This document shows, one piece after another, positions 28,032 to 37,618 of a stretch of 64,000 nucleotides of DNA. The number at the start of each line of letters is the position of its first letter. Positions within the stretch are counted from its first letter, which is position 1. The stretch is taken from assembly GCF_031085165.1 (NCBI RefSeq), contig NZ_JAVHTY010000001.1:496001-560000 (forward strand), read 5' to 3'. The notes below the pieces were generated by a model. The model was not told where the DNA came from and searched no databases. It worked only from the letters and a program-made list of their open reading frames with translations. The position numbers were made by a program, and so were the translations under genes. Source of the DNA: Pseudomonas sp. 102515 (GTDB lineage Bacteria; Pseudomonadota; Gammaproteobacteria; Pseudomonadales; Pseudomonadaceae).

Positions 28032-29215
28032 CAGCCACGCGCCTCTTCCAGGCGCCACACGGCCCGTTCCACGCCGCGCAATTCCGCCAGGCCCTTGAGC
28101 CGGCCGATCAGCGAATAGCCCGGATTGGTTCGCCGCCCCTGGTCATCCAGCAGTTGATGGCCGTGGTCCGGGCGCATGGGCAGACGCGCCCCGCCTTCGC
28201 GTTCGCGGCGACGCTCCTCGCGCACCAGTTCACGAATCACCCCGACCATGTCGACGTCACCGTCCAGGTGATGGGCCTCGTGGAAACTGCGCGGATCCGC
28301 CTCGCGCCGGGTCGCCCGCAGGTGGACGAAGTGGATGCGCGGGGCGAATTGGCGGGCCATGGCCACCAGGTCGTTGTCGGCGCGCACGCCATAGGAACCG
28401 GTACAGAAGGTCAGGCCGTTGGCCGGACTGGGTACCGCGTCCAGCAGCCACTGGGCATCGGCGGCGGTGGAGACCACCCGTGGCAGACCCAGCAGCGGCC
28501 GCGGCGGATCGTCCGGATGCACGCCCAGGCGGATGCCCTGCTCTTCCGCCACCGGCACCACGGCCTGGAGAAAGACCGCCAGGTGCTCGCGCAGCCGCAC
28601 GGCATCGATACCGGCATAGGTGGCCAGCAGGGCGCGCAGGTCGGCCACCGTATAGCCTTCCTCGGCGCCCGGCAGACCGGCGATGAGGGTACGCACCAAA
28701 TCTTCGCGCCCGGCTTCGTCGAGGCCGGCATGATAGCGGCGCGCGCGCTCGATCTCTGCGGTGGTGTACTCGGCCTCGGCTCCGTCGCGCTGCAGGATGC
28801 AGAGGTCGAAGGCGGCGAAGGCGTCCTGATCGAACCTGAGCGCCCAGCCGCCGTCGGGCAACCGGTGGGCAAGCTGGGTGCGGGTCCAGTCCAGCACCGG
28901 CATGAAGTTGTAGCAGACCACGTCGATGCCGCACTGGGCGAGATTGCGCAGGCTCTGTCGATAGTTGTCCAGATAGCGCGCGCGACCCGGCAGGCCGCGC
29001 TTGATGTCCTCGTGAACCGGGATGCTTTCGACCACCGACCACGTCAGCCCCGCCGCCTCGATCAGCGCCTTGCGCTCGGCGATGGCTGCTACCGGCCAGA
29101 CCTCGCCATTGGGAATCTCGTGCAGCGCCGTGACGATGCCGGTGGCCCCGGTCTGGCGGATATCGGCGAGAGAGATGGGATCGCGCGGGCCGAACCAGCG
29201 CCAGGTGTGTTCCAT
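28031..29215 (-). CDS. uxuA: Mannonate dehydratase
   Basis: UxuA converts D-mannonate to 2-keto-3-deoxy-D-gluconate in glucuronate catabolism. The 394-residue product begins [20 protein letters not shown] and contains [59 protein letters not shown] and LTFCTGSYG, with the metal-binding His, Cys and Asp residues characteristic of the family. Length matches E. coli UxuA (394 residues). It lies 1 base downstream of the uxuB-like gene. The cluster also contains a ManD-like dehydratase of unrelated fold with the same predicted reaction. Confidence 0.95.
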   Translation of the reverse strand: MEHTWRWFGPRDPISLADIRQTGATGIVTALHEIPNGEVWPVAAIAERKALIEAAGLTWSVVESIPVHEDIKRGLPGRARYLDNYRQSLRNLAQCGIDVVCYNFMPVLDWTRTQLAHRLPDGGWALRFDQDAFAAFDLCILQRDGAEAEYTTAEIERARRYHAGLDEAGREDLVRTLIAGLPGAEEGYTVADLRALLATYAGIDAVRLREHLAVFLQAVVPVAEEQGIRLGVHPDDPPRPLLGLPRVVSTAADAQWLLDAVPSPANGLTFCTGSYGVRADNDLVAMARQFAPRIHFVHLRATRREADPRSFHEAHHLDGDVDMVGVIRELVREERRREREGGARLPMRPDHGHQLLDDQGRRTNPGYSLIGRLKGLAELRGVERAVWRLEEARG

Positions 29216-29216
29216 G

Positions 29217-30650
29217 TCAGACTCCTTGGTTGGTCAAGTCGGCAAGGGCCGCGGCGATACCCGCCGTGGCTATGCGCTCATAGGCCCGTTGCACCGCCTC
29301 GCGGAAAGCGGGTTGTGCAGCCAGGGCCGGCGGAAAGACCTCGGCCAGCGCCAGCACGGCGTCCACCCGCGCCGCGCCAGCAGGCAAGGCGGCCAGGGTG
29401 ACGCGCAGGGGATCGTCCAGCGCCTCGCCCTCGCCTTCACCATAGTGAATCCAGGCCGCCACGCCGAGCGCGGTACAGGAGAGATCGCCGCCCTGCTCCA
29501 GCAGCCGCTGGGCGCCCAGCAGCCAGCGTTGCGGCAGCTTCTGCGAGCCGTCCATGGCGATCTGCCGCAGCCGGTGCTGCAGGGCATCGTTACGGAAACG
29601 CGCGACCAACGCCGCGGCATAGGCCTGCAGATCCACGTCCTCCGGCATGTCCAGGGTCGGCGCCGCCTCGCCGCTCATGTAGCGGTGCACCAGCGCGGCC
29701 AGGCGTTCGTCGGCCATGGCCTCGGCCACGGTGCCGTGACCGGCCAGGCCGCCGACATAGGCCAGCAGCGAATGGCTGCCATTGAGCAGGCGCAGCTTCA
29801 TGGTCTCGAAGGGACGGACGTCCGCCACCATCTGCACCCCTTCATGTTCCCAGTCCGGGCGCCCCTGGGGAAAGCGGTCCTCGACCACCCACTGGCTGAA
29901 GGCCTCGCCCACCACGGCAGCCGGGTCGTCGCAGCCGAGCTCGCCCAGGCGGACGAATGCAGCCTCGTCCATGGCCGGCACGATGCGATCCACCATGCTG
30001 CAGGGAAAGGCGACTTCGGTGGCGATCCAGGCCGCCAGGCCCGCATCCTGGGCCTCGGCGAGGGACACTACCGCCTGGCGGGTCCGCTGGCCGTTGTCCG
30101 GCATGTTGTCGCAGCAGAGCACGGTGAAGGGCGCGATGCCTGCGGCCCGCCGGCGGCGCAGGCCTTCCACCAGCAGCCCGGGCGCCGTGCGCGGCGCCCG
30201 CGGTTCGGCCAGGTCGTGGACGATGCCGGGATCGTCGCGGCGCAGGGCCCCGCTGGCCGGGCTCAGGCAATAGCCCTTCTCGGTCACGGTCAGGGTGACG
30301 ATGCGCACCCCGGGATCGGCCAGCCGCGCCAGCAGGGCCTCGCGTCCGGCCCCGCCGTCGCCGGCAAAGAGCACCTCGCGCAGGGCGCCGATCTCGCGCA
30401 GCACCCCTTCGCGCCGGTTGCGGTACTCGGCCACGTGATAGCGGCCCTGCTGGGCGCGCAGGGTCTCCACCAGCGCCCGTCCCGATCTCAGGTTGGCGCT
30501 GCACAGGCCCCAGGCACCGCCGCCATGGCGCGCTAGGTTGCGCTCCAGGTAGACCGCCTGGTGGGCGCGGTGGAAGGCGCCCAGTCCCAGGTGGACGATG
30601 CCGATGACTGGCGCCGGATAGCGCGAGGGAATGCGTTCGAAATCGCTCAT
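29217..30650 (-). CDS. uxuB: Fructuronate reductase (mannitol dehydrogenase family)
   Basis: This is an NAD-dependent polyol/uronate dehydrogenase of the long-chain mannitol dehydrogenase family, 477 residues. It contains [20 protein letters not shown] (Rossmann start), [37 protein letters not shown], and the catalytic-lysine block [14 protein letters not shown]. Between uxuA and an ExuT-like transporter, it most likely reduces D-fructuronate to D-mannonate; tagaturonate or D-mannitol/arabinitol are alternatives within this family. Its start overlaps the transporter stop by 4 bases and its stop is 1 base before uxuA. Confidence 0.88.
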   Translation of the reverse strand: MSDFERIPSRYPAPVIGIVHLGLGAFHRAHQAVYLERNLARHGGGAWGLCSANLRSGRALVETLRAQQGRYHVAEYRNRREGVLREIGALREVLFAGDGGAGREALLARLADPGVRIVTLTVTEKGYCLSPASGALRRDDPGIVHDLAEPRAPRTAPGLLVEGLRRRRAAGIAPFTVLCCDNMPDNGQRTRQAVVSLAEAQDAGLAAWIATEVAFPCSMVDRIVPAMDEAAFVRLGELGCDDPAAVVGEAFSQWVVEDRFPQGRPDWEHEGVQMVADVRPFETMKLRLLNGSHSLLAYVGGLAGHGTVAEAMADERLAALVHRYMSGEAAPTLDMPEDVDLQAYAAALVARFRNDALQHRLRQIAMDGSQKLPQRWLLGAQRLLEQGGDLSCTALGVAAWIHYGEGEGEALDDPLRVTLAALPAGAARVDAVLALAEVFPPALAAQPAFREAVQRAYERIATAGIAAALADLTNQGV

Positions 30651-31924
30651 CGGGCGCCTCCGGTAGCCAGGGCGGCCGGTGCGTCCGCCGGCCGCTCGGC
30701 CAGCGGCTTGACGAAGCGCGCCACGCACAGCGAACCGATCACGGTCAGGGCCCCGGCCAACAGGAAGGCACTGGTGAAGGCCCCGGTGAATTGCACCAGG
30801 TAGCCGGTCACCGCCGGGCCGATGATGCCCGAGGTGTTGGCCAGGAAGTGCATGAAGCCACTCACCCCGCCCACCCGCGCCGCCGGCACCGTGTCCTGGA
30901 TGATCGCCCAGTAGATGGCGCCGGTCAGATAGAGGAAGAATACCGAGAGCGCGACCAGGGCCACCGCGGCATAGAGGGTGCTGACCAGGCCGGCCACGGC
31001 GATGCACAGGGCGCAGGCCAGCAGGCAGGTCACCAGCACCACCTTGCGCGAGAACATCAGGCGACCGGTCTTGCGGAACACCCAGTCGGACAGGTAGCCG
31101 CCCATCGCCAGACCGATGAAGCCCAGCACCCAGGGGATCACCGTGGCGATGCTCATGTCCTTCACGTTGAGCCCGTACGCCTGGATCAGGTAGCTGGGGA
31201 ACCAGGTGAGGAAGAAGAACAGGGTGTAGTTGTAGGCGAAGAACGCGAGGGCGGTGAACAGCACCGTGGGCTGGCGCAGGTAGTACTTGAGCGGTCGCAC
31301 CTCGCTGTCCACCACGGCCACGGCGCGCTCCTCGGCGGCGATGTCGGCGGCTAGCTGGCCGGTCGGCTTGTCCTTGATCCAGAGGTACCAGACTACCGCC
31401 CAGACGAAGCCGATCAGCATGATGACGACGAAGGACACCTTCCAGCCGTAGGCCACCGCGATCACCCCGACGATGGGGCCGGAAATGGCGCCGCCCAGGG
31501 GCGTGCCCGACATCGACAGGCCCAGGGTGCGGCCACGGTTATGGGGCGCGTACCAGTTGTTGACCATCTTGCTGGTGGAGACGCTCAAGGGCCCCTCGGC
31601 CATGCCGAACAGCACCCGGATCACGATCAGCGCGGCGAAGCCCGAGGCCAGCACCGTCAGGCCGCTGAACGCCGACCAGAGCACCATCGCCAGCAGCAGC
31701 GTGGTCTTGGCGCCATAGCGATCGGCGGCCCAGCCACCGATGAAGTTGAACGCCGCATAGCCGACGAAGAAGGCGCTGAACAGCAGCCCCATCTCGCCGG
31801 CGCTCAGCGCGAAGTCCTTCTGGATCAGGGGCGCCGCCACCGACAGCGCCGAGCGATCCAGATAGTTGACGACTCCCGCCAGGAACAGCATGACGAGTAC
31901 CAGTCCACGACCTTGTCCAGCCAT
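30647..31924 (-). CDS. MFS hexuronate/aldarate transporter (ExuT/GudP-like)
   Basis: This is an inner-membrane proton symporter of the anion:cation symporter branch of the major facilitator superfamily, 425 residues with 12 predicted helices. Family features are NYLDRSALSVAAPLIQKDF in helix 1, GGWAADRYGAKTTLL in loop 2-3 and the long WYLWIKDKPTGQ central loop. An excellent GGGAGGT ribosome-binding site precedes the ATG. A 68-base gap separates it from the upstream dehydrogenase gene, so an internal promoter may start here. A hexuronate (galacturonate, glucuronate) or aldonate substrate is inferred from the enzymes that follow. Confidence 0.9.
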   Translation of the reverse strand: MAGQGRGLVLVMLFLAGVVNYLDRSALSVAAPLIQKDFALSAGEMGLLFSAFFVGYAAFNFIGGWAADRYGAKTTLLLAMVLWSAFSGLTVLASGFAALIVIRVLFGMAEGPLSVSTSKMVNNWYAPHNRGRTLGLSMSGTPLGGAISGPIVGVIAVAYGWKVSFVVIMLIGFVWAVVWYLWIKDKPTGQLAADIAAEERAVAVVDSEVRPLKYYLRQPTVLFTALAFFAYNYTLFFFLTWFPSYLIQAYGLNVKDMSIATVIPWVLGFIGLAMGGYLSDWVFRKTGRLMFSRKVVLVTCLLACALCIAVAGLVSTLYAAVALVALSVFFLYLTGAIYWAIIQDTVPAARVGGVSGFMHFLANTSGIIGPAVTGYLVQFTGAFTSAFLLAGALTVIGSLCVARFVKPLAERPADAPAALATGGAR

Positions 31925-31992
31925 TTGTTACCTCCCGCTCATTGTCTTTATTCGGTAAGGCATCGGAGAACGCCCCAGGGGAGCGCGAGTTT

Positions 31993-33021
31993 TCAGGCGT
32001 TGCCACCCCACTGCACCAGCACCTTGCGCGTCTGCTCGGGGTGCCTTTCGATCAGCTCGATGGCGCTCGGCATCTCCTGGCTGGCCACTTGGTGGCTGAT
32101 CAGCGCCGCGGCATCCAGCTTGCCCGCCGCCAGGAGTTCGATGACCCGCGGGAAGCGCCCGTTGTTGAGCCGCGAACCCACCAGCGTCAGTTCCTTCTTG
32201 ATGATCTCCAGCTGCACCAGCTCGCTGGGCGTGGCGCTGAAACCCAGCAGGCCGATGCGCCCGGCCGGCGACGCCAGGCGGACGATCTCCGGCAGCAGGG
32301 CGGGATGGCAGGCGGCGTCAACGATCAGCGGTACGCCCTCGCCGCCGGTGGCCTCGCGCAGCGCCGCTTCGACGTTGGTATCGCGCCCATTGAGGGTGCG
32401 GGTCGCGCCCAGGGCCCGGGCGGTGGCCAGGCGATCGTCCAGCACATCGGTCACCGTGATGTCGGTGAGACCCAGTGCCCTGGCCATCTGCACCAGGGTC
32501 AGCCCGATCACGCCGGCGCCGTAGATCAACAGGGAATCCCCGGGCAGGAACTGCATCCGCTCCAGCACATTGAGGGCGATGCTGTAGGGCTCCACCAGGG
32601 CGGCCTGGGCCAGCGGCAAGCCGGGCGGCAGGCGATGGGCATTGGCGGCGGGCACGCAGACCTCTTCGCTGAAGCCGCCATCGCGGTGCACGCCCAGCAC
32701 CTGCAGGCGACTGCATACATTGGGCCGGCCGATGCGGCAGGGATAGCAGCTGCCGCAGGCGATCACCGGATCGACGCAGACCGGATCGCCCACCGCCAGG
32801 CCGCTCACACCCTCGCCGACCTCACGCACCACGCCGGCGAATTCGTGGCCGGTGACGCGGGGAAAGCGCACGAAGGCGTTCTGGCCATGGATGATGTGCA
32901 TGTCCGAGCCGCAGATGCCGGCATAGGCCACCCCGACGCGGACCTCGCCGGGCGCCAGCGCGGGCACCGCGACCTCTTCGATGCTGAATTCGTGGGGTGC
33001 TCTGACCTGAAAGGCTTTCAT
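31993..33021 (-). CDS. Zinc-dependent dehydrogenase (RspB-like)
   Basis: This is a medium-chain zinc alcohol dehydrogenase, 342 residues. The catalytic zinc ligands (GICGSDMH, GHEFAG), the four-cysteine structural zinc site (CGSCYPCRIGRPNVC) and a Rossmann motif (YGAGVIGL) are all present. It is most like RspB and the L-galactonate / L-gulonate / D-altronate 5-dehydrogenases. As in E. coli rspAB, it is paired with a mannonate-dehydratase-family gene, which ends 14 bases upstream. The product may oxidise a 5-hydroxy aldonate to tagaturonate or fructuronate, feeding the uxu enzymes. Confidence 0.85.
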   Translation of the reverse strand: MKAFQVRAPHEFSIEEVAVPALAPGEVRVGVAYAGICGSDMHIIHGQNAFVRFPRVTGHEFAGVVREVGEGVSGLAVGDPVCVDPVIACGSCYPCRIGRPNVCSRLQVLGVHRDGGFSEEVCVPAANAHRLPPGLPLAQAALVEPYSIALNVLERMQFLPGDSLLIYGAGVIGLTLVQMARALGLTDITVTDVLDDRLATARALGATRTLNGRDTNVEAALREATGGEGVPLIVDAACHPALLPEIVRLASPAGRIGLLGFSATPSELVQLEIIKKELTLVGSRLNNGRFPRVIELLAAGKLDAAALISHQVASQEMPSAIELIERHPEQTRKVLVQWGGNA

Positions 33022-33035
33022 CCTGGATTCCTCGC

Positions 33036-34247
33036 TCACCAGTGCCACAGGGTGCCATCCACCAGCCGGTTCACCGGCAGGCTGGCGCGTTTGTACGGAT
33101 AACGGGCGGCGAGGTCCTCGTCGATGTCCACGCCGTGGCCAGGCACCTCGCCCGGGGTGAAGTGGCCGTCCGCGAAGCGATAGGCATGGGGAAAGACCTC
33201 CTCGATGCGCGCCTCGTGGGGCATGTGCTCCTGGATGCCGAAGTTGGGCACCCAGGTGTCGAAGTGCAGCGCCGCGCCCATGCACACCGGCGACAGGTCG
33301 GTGGCGCCATGGAAACCGGTACGCACCTGGTAGAGCGCCGCCAGGTCGGCGATGCGCCTCATGTGGGTGATGCCGCCGGCATGCACCAGGGTGGCGCGGA
33401 TGTAGTCGATCAGTTGCTCCTGGATCAGCTCGCGGCAGTCATGGATGGAGTTGAACACCTCGCCCACCGCCAGCGGCGTGGTGGTGTGCTGGCGGATCAG
33501 GCGGAAGGCCTCCTGGTTTTCCGCCGGGGTGCAGTCCTCCAGCCAGAACAGGTTGTATTCCTCGACACGCTTGCCCAGCCGGCCCGCCTCGATGGGCGTC
33601 AGCCGGTGGTGCACGTCGTGCAGCAGGTGCAGGTCGTCACCGAAGCGCTCGCGCACTGCGGCGAACAGCCTGGGCACATGGTTGAGGTACTTGGCGGTGT
33701 CCCAGACGTGCTCCGCCGGCAGATCGCTGTCGGCCGGCTCATAGCGCTCGCCCTCGCGCTTGGCCACGCCGTAGGTGGTGGGGATGCCCGGCACCCCGCA
33801 CTGCACCCGCACCGCACGATAGCCCTGCTCGACATGGCGGGCCACCTCGTCCAGGCAGCTGTCGATGTCCTTGCCGGTGGCGTGGCCATAGACCATCACC
33901 CGCTCCCGGCTCTTGCCGCCGAGCAGCTGGTACAGCGGCATGCCGGCGGCCTTGGCCTTGAGGTCCCAGAGCGCCACGTCCACTGCGGCGATGGCGGTCA
34001 TGGTGACCGGTCCGCGCCGCCAGTAGGCGCCGCGGTAGAGGTACTGCCAGATGTCTTCGATGCGATGGGCATCGCGACCGATCAGCGCCGGCAGCACGTG
34101 CTCTTCCAGGTAGGCCACCACCGCCAGCTCGCGGCCATTGAGGGTGGCGTCGCCGAGGCCATAAAGGCCTTCGTCGGTGACGATCTTGAGGGTGACCAGG
34201 TTGCGACCGGGACAGGTGACGATGACGCGGGCTTCGGTGATCTTCAT
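33036..34247 (-). CDS. ManD/RspA-type dehydratase (enolase superfamily)
   Basis: This is a sugar-acid dehydratase of the mandelate racemase/enolase superfamily, 403 residues. It has an N-terminal capping domain (about 1-110), then a barrel with the metal-ligand run [23 protein letters not shown] and [10 protein letters not shown], and the catalytic region [13 protein letters not shown]...[13 protein letters not shown]. The sequence is close to RspA and bona fide D-mannonate dehydratases, several of which are slow or act on D-gluconate. It lies upstream of the RspB-like gene and 4 bases after the KDG kinase gene. With uxuA in the same cluster it is either a second mannonate dehydratase or acts on another aldonate. 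Confidence 0.88.
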   Translation of the reverse strand: MKITEARVIVTCPGRNLVTLKIVTDEGLYGLGDATLNGRELAVVAYLEEHVLPALIGRDAHRIEDIWQYLYRGAYWRRGPVTMTAIAAVDVALWDLKAKAAGMPLYQLLGGKSRERVMVYGHATGKDIDSCLDEVARHVEQGYRAVRVQCGVPGIPTTYGVAKREGERYEPADSDLPAEHVWDTAKYLNHVPRLFAAVRERFGDDLHLLHDVHHRLTPIEAGRLGKRVEEYNLFWLEDCTPAENQEAFRLIRQHTTTPLAVGEVFNSIHDCRELIQEQLIDYIRATLVHAGGITHMRRIADLAALYQVRTGFHGATDLSPVCMGAALHFDTWVPNFGIQEHMPHEARIEEVFPHAYRFADGHFTPGEVPGHGVDIDEDLAARYPYKRASLPVNRLVDGTLWHW

Positions 34248-34251
34248 GGCT

Positions 34252-35235
34252 TCAGGCCTGGGCAGTGAGAGCGGGAATCAGGGGCGGCAACGCCGGCATG
34301 GCCGCGCGTGGGATGAGCGCACCGGGATGCTGGATGACCGTGGCCGCCAGACGATGCCCCCAGCGGGCGGCCACCTCGGGGGCCCCGCCCTGGAGGCGGC
34401 AGGCCAGGTAGGCGGCACTGAAGGAGTCCCCGGCGGCCGTGGTATCGACCACCCGCGTCACGGCTTCGCCGGCGACCTCCTGGTGCCCCTGGCGGTCCTG
34501 CAGCAGGCAGCTGCGCGCGCCGCGCTTGAGCGCCACCTCGGTCACGCCCCACTCGGCGTACTGGGCGAACAGCGCCGCCGCGTCGGCGAAACCGAACAGG
34601 GCGGCATCGTCCTCCCAGGTCACCAGCGCCAGGTCGGTGAGGTGCAGCAACCGGTGATAGGCCGTGCGCGCGGCCTGGATGTTCGGCCACAGCCGCGGCC
34701 GGTAGTTGTTGTCGAAGACGATGCGGGTGCCAGCGGCGCGCGCCTGGCGCAAGGCTTCCAACAGCCGCTCGCGGCCGGTATCGGTCAGCACCGCCAGGCT
34801 GATGCCGCTGAGGTAGAGCACCTGATACTCCGCCAGGGCCGCCAGCAGCGGCTGGGCCTCGGCACCGTCGAAACACTCCCGCGCCGCCGCCTCGCCCCGC
34901 CAGTAGAGAAAGCGTCGCTCGCCCTCGGCATCGGTCTGGATCAGATAGAGCCCCGGCAAGCGCCCGGGCAGCACCCGCACCCGCTCGTCACTCAACCCCT
35001 CCTCCCGCCAGCGCGCGCGCATCGCCTGGCTCAGGCCGTCGTCGCCCACCGCGGTGAGGTAATCCACCTGTACCGGGTCATCCCCGAGCAACCGCCGCAG
35101 ATAGACGGCCGCATTGAGGGTGTCGCCGCCAAAGGCCTGGCCCAGTTGGCCATCCACCTGACTGCGCAACTCGACCATGCATTCGCCGATGAGGCCGATG
35201 CGGGTCAGGGGGGACGAAACGAGGGGTAGTGTCAT
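34252..35235 (-). CDS. kdgK: 2-keto-3-deoxygluconate kinase
   Basis: This is a PfkB-family sugar kinase of 327 residues that phosphorylates 2-keto-3-deoxy-D-gluconate (KDG) to KDPG with ATP. Motifs are [12 protein letters not shown] at the start, [15 protein letters not shown] (substrate lid), [14 protein letters not shown] and the ATP/catalytic block [17 protein letters not shown]. It is the common exit from all dehydratases in this cluster. It overlaps the SMP-30 gene stop by 4 bases and precedes the ManD gene by 4 bases. KDPG aldolase is not in the window. Confidence 0.92.
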   Translation of the reverse strand: MTLPLVSSPLTRIGLIGECMVELRSQVDGQLGQAFGGDTLNAAVYLRRLLGDDPVQVDYLTAVGDDGLSQAMRARWREEGLSDERVRVLPGRLPGLYLIQTDAEGERRFLYWRGEAAARECFDGAEAQPLLAALAEYQVLYLSGISLAVLTDTGRERLLEALRQARAAGTRIVFDNNYRPRLWPNIQAARTAYHRLLHLTDLALVTWEDDAALFGFADAAALFAQYAEWGVTEVALKRGARSCLLQDRQGHQEVAGEAVTRVVDTTAAGDSFSAAYLACRLQGGAPEVAARWGHRLAATVIQHPGALIPRAAMPALPPLIPALTAQA

Positions 35236-36143
35236 GCAGACTCCTGAGGGTGGGCCGGAATCCGGACGCGGCAGGCGGAGACCGCCAGGCCGGTCACGCC
35301 GGGATCGAGGCGAAAGGTGCGCCCGGCCAGGGGTTGCGCCTGGCGGGCGGAATCATCGAGGCCCACCCGGGCGGTGGTGATCAGCAACTGCTCCAGGCGT
35401 TCGCCATAGAAGGCGCAGGAGGTCACCCGCGCCACCGGCAACTCCACCCAGGCGAGCAGTTCGCCCTCGGCGCTCCAGCGACTCAGGCGGTAGCCGTCCC
35501 AGTGGGCGATCCACAGCGCCCCCTCGCTGTCCACGGCCAGGCCATCGGGCACGCCAGGCTGCTCGCCGAAGTCGATGAGGGTGCGCGCGCGACCGAGTGC
35601 GCCGCTGGCGAGATCGAAGTCGAAGGCCTGCACCCGGCGGGTGGGCGAATCTATGTAGTAGAAGGTCCGGTTGTCCGGACTCCAGCCGAGGCCGTTGGAC
35701 ACGGTGATGCCGTCGAGCATCTGCTGCAGCTGGCCATCCAGATCCAGGCGATACAGCCGGCCGCCGCCGGGTGCCTCGTCGAGCAGCGTGGTACCCAGCC
35801 AGAAACGGCCGAGCGCATCGCACTTGCCGTCATTGAAGCGATGCTGCGATCCATGGACCGCCTGGGGCGGCCGCGCGACCGGCGTCGGCTGGGACGCACC
35901 GGCGGCCAGGCGCCAGACACCGTCGCTCAGGGCCAGCCAGGTGGAGCCGTCGACATGGGGCACGGCGCAGCCCAGCGGTCGGCCGAAGCCCAGCACCTCG
36001 ACCGAAGCGGCCGGATGCGGCGCGGCGCGCAACAGCCGACCGGCGAGGATATCCACCCACAGCAGGCTCTGCTGGCCGGCATCCCACACCGGGCCTTCGC
36101 CCAGTTCATCGCAATGGTCGAACAGGCCCTCAGGCGGCGCCAT
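35232..36143 (-). CDS. SMP-30/gluconolactonase family lactonase
   Basis: This is a six-bladed beta-propeller hydrolase, 303 residues, that opens sugar lactones to aldonates. The metal ligands are present: E16 (LGEGPVW), an asparagine in GITVSNGLGWSPD, and the aspartate in GVPDGLAVDSEGALW. The length fits SMP-30/regucalcin and Caulobacter XylC-type lactonases. In this cluster it could open galactonolactone, mannonolactone or a uronate-derived lactone before dehydration. It overlaps the MFS gene upstream by 14 bases and kdgK downstream by 4. Confidence 0.88.
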   Translation of the reverse strand: MAPPEGLFDHCDELGEGPVWDAGQQSLLWVDILAGRLLRAAPHPAASVEVLGFGRPLGCAVPHVDGSTWLALSDGVWRLAAGASQPTPVARPPQAVHGSQHRFNDGKCDALGRFWLGTTLLDEAPGGGRLYRLDLDGQLQQMLDGITVSNGLGWSPDNRTFYYIDSPTRRVQAFDFDLASGALGRARTLIDFGEQPGVPDGLAVDSEGALWIAHWDGYRLSRWSAEGELLAWVELPVARVTSCAFYGERLEQLLITTARVGLDDSARQAQPLAGRTFRLDPGVTGLAVSACRVRIPAHPQESA

Positions 36144-37434
36144 GGCGGGTCTCCTCCACGAAGCGCAGCGGTATCAGCGCCAGCAGGCAGCTCAGGGCGA
36201 GCATGGCGTAGCTCCAGTGCCAGCCGAAATGCTCGATCACGTAACCGGCCACCGGCCCCACCAGAAAGCCCGCCAGGCCCAGCCCCACGCCGATGAGCAG
36301 GCCCAGGCCGCTGCCAGCCGCGCGCGGCGAGGAATCCACCGCCAGCGAATAGAGCACCACATAGGGCGAATTGCGGAACAGGCCCCAGGCCAGCAGCAGG
36401 GTCCAGGCCATTGCGCGGCTGTCGATGAACATGCACAGGGCGACGCAGAGGGAGAAACCGATGGTCAGGATCCCCAGGGCGAACTTGCGGCCGCGGTGAT
36501 CGCTCAGGGTCCCCCAGAAGATCTGTCCCGCCCAGCCCACCAGCCCCGAGGCGCCGGAGATCACCGCGGCCTCGGCCAGGCTCAGCCCCAGCTGGCTGGT
36601 GAGCTGGTAGGTCAGAAAGGTGGCCACGCCCATCTCGGTCCAGAGGAACAGGAAGTTCATCACCAGGCAGAGGCGCACGTTGCGCTCGGCGAAGGCCTGG
36701 CGCAGGTTGCGCAGCGGATTGCGCGAGACGGGCGCGGCGGTGTCGACCGGAACGGTCAGCCCCTCCTCGCGGATCCAGGCATAGACCTGCTCCTCGTTGC
36801 GGCGGCGGCCCAGGTAGAGCTGCAGCAGGATGATCGGCAGGCCGATCAGCGGGATCCAGAGGAAGGTGGCGCGCCAGTCGCCGTTGGCCAGGATCAGCCC
36901 CATCAGGACCGGCCCGACGAATTGCCCCAGGGGCATGCCGGTGTGATGGACGCCGAGGGCGAAGCCGCGATTTTCCTTTTGCCAGAATTCGCTGGCCACG
37001 GCGATGTTGACCGGCTCCATGGCGCCGGTCCCCAGGCCCATGGTGAATCTCAGCACCTGCAGGGCGCCCAGCGAACGCGCATAGACGGTGGCGAAGGCCG
37101 AGCCTATGGTCAGGGCGCAGGCCCCCACCCAGCTCCAGGCACGGCGGTGGCCGGTGCCGACGCTGTCGGCCAGCACCCCTACTACCAGCGCGCCTATCAG
37201 GGTCCCGACGAAACTCAGCGAACTGAGCCAGCCACCCTGGGCGGCGTCCAGTCCGAATTCCTGCATGATCGCCGGCGGCACGGTCGGCAGCAGCTGGCGA
37301 TCCACCGAGATCATCAACATCGCCAGGGTGGTGATGCCGAGCATCTGCCAGGACACCGGATGGGCACGGGGCAGCCAACCGGGGTTACGCGCGGCAGGCG
37401 CCAGCGCGCCCGGGCCTTTGGTCATGGATTTCAT
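36130..37434 (-). CDS. MFS transporter, second of the uronate cluster
   Basis: This is a major facilitator transporter of about 434 residues with 12 predicted helices (LAMLMISVDRQLLPTVPPAI in helix 1, GVLADSVGTGHRRAWSWVGA, HHTGMPLGQFVGPVLMG). It differs from the ExuT-like protein in the same cluster, so the two may import different sugar acids. The first gene after the promoter region, it begins at ATG 37434 (GGAA upstream); a second ATG three codons later and a GTG at 37467 are alternatives. It overlaps the SMP-30 gene by 14 bases. The substrate is unknown. Confidence 0.85.
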   Translation of the reverse strand: MKSMTKGPGALAPAARNPGWLPRAHPVSWQMLGITTLAMLMISVDRQLLPTVPPAIMQEFGLDAAQGGWLSSLSFVGTLIGALVVGVLADSVGTGHRRAWSWVGACALTIGSAFATVYARSLGALQVLRFTMGLGTGAMEPVNIAVASEFWQKENRGFALGVHHTGMPLGQFVGPVLMGLILANGDWRATFLWIPLIGLPIILLQLYLGRRRNEEQVYAWIREEGLTVPVDTAAPVSRNPLRNLRQAFAERNVRLCLVMNFLFLWTEMGVATFLTYQLTSQLGLSLAEAAVISGASGLVGWAGQIFWGTLSDHRGRKFALGILTIGFSLCVALCMFIDSRAMAWTLLLAWGLFRNSPYVVLYSLAVDSSPRAAGSGLGLLIGVGLGLAGFLVGPVAGYVIEHFGWHWSYAMLALSCLLALIPLRFVEETRHGAA

Positions 37435-37516
37435 CGTCGCAGGTTCCGTTGTTGTTTTTGTTCGCACCCCTGACGACCGTCAGCGGTGGAAAGAGACCCT
37501 TACGCGCGAAATGCTT

Positions 37517-37531
37517 TGGAACGTTGTTCCA
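37517..37531. promoter_or_regulatory. KdgR/IclR-type operator, copy 1
   Basis: TGGAACGTTGTTCCA is a perfect inverted repeat with 6-base arms and a 3-base centre. It lies between the divergent MFS and IclR genes. Its spacing and half-site (GGAAC/GTTCC) resemble operators of IclR-family uronate regulators, including KdgR (GAAAC-type half-sites). A second copy lies 64 bases away. Confidence 0.65.
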
Positions 37532-37580
37532 TTCGCTGGAGGACAGTGTTGCTGGCCTTTCCCGCATTCGTCAATCAGAA

Positions 37581-37595
37581 TGGAACAGTGTTCCG
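37581..37595. promoter_or_regulatory. KdgR/IclR-type operator, copy 2
   Basis: TGGAACAGTGTTCCG repeats copy 1 with the same arms and spacing, one outer mismatch, and lies 24 bases before the IclR start codon. Two sites 64 bases apart (about six helical turns) would allow cooperative or looped binding and autoregulation. Confidence 0.65.
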
Positions 37596-37618
37596 GCAAT
37601 CAGGCGACCGGCGGTCCC

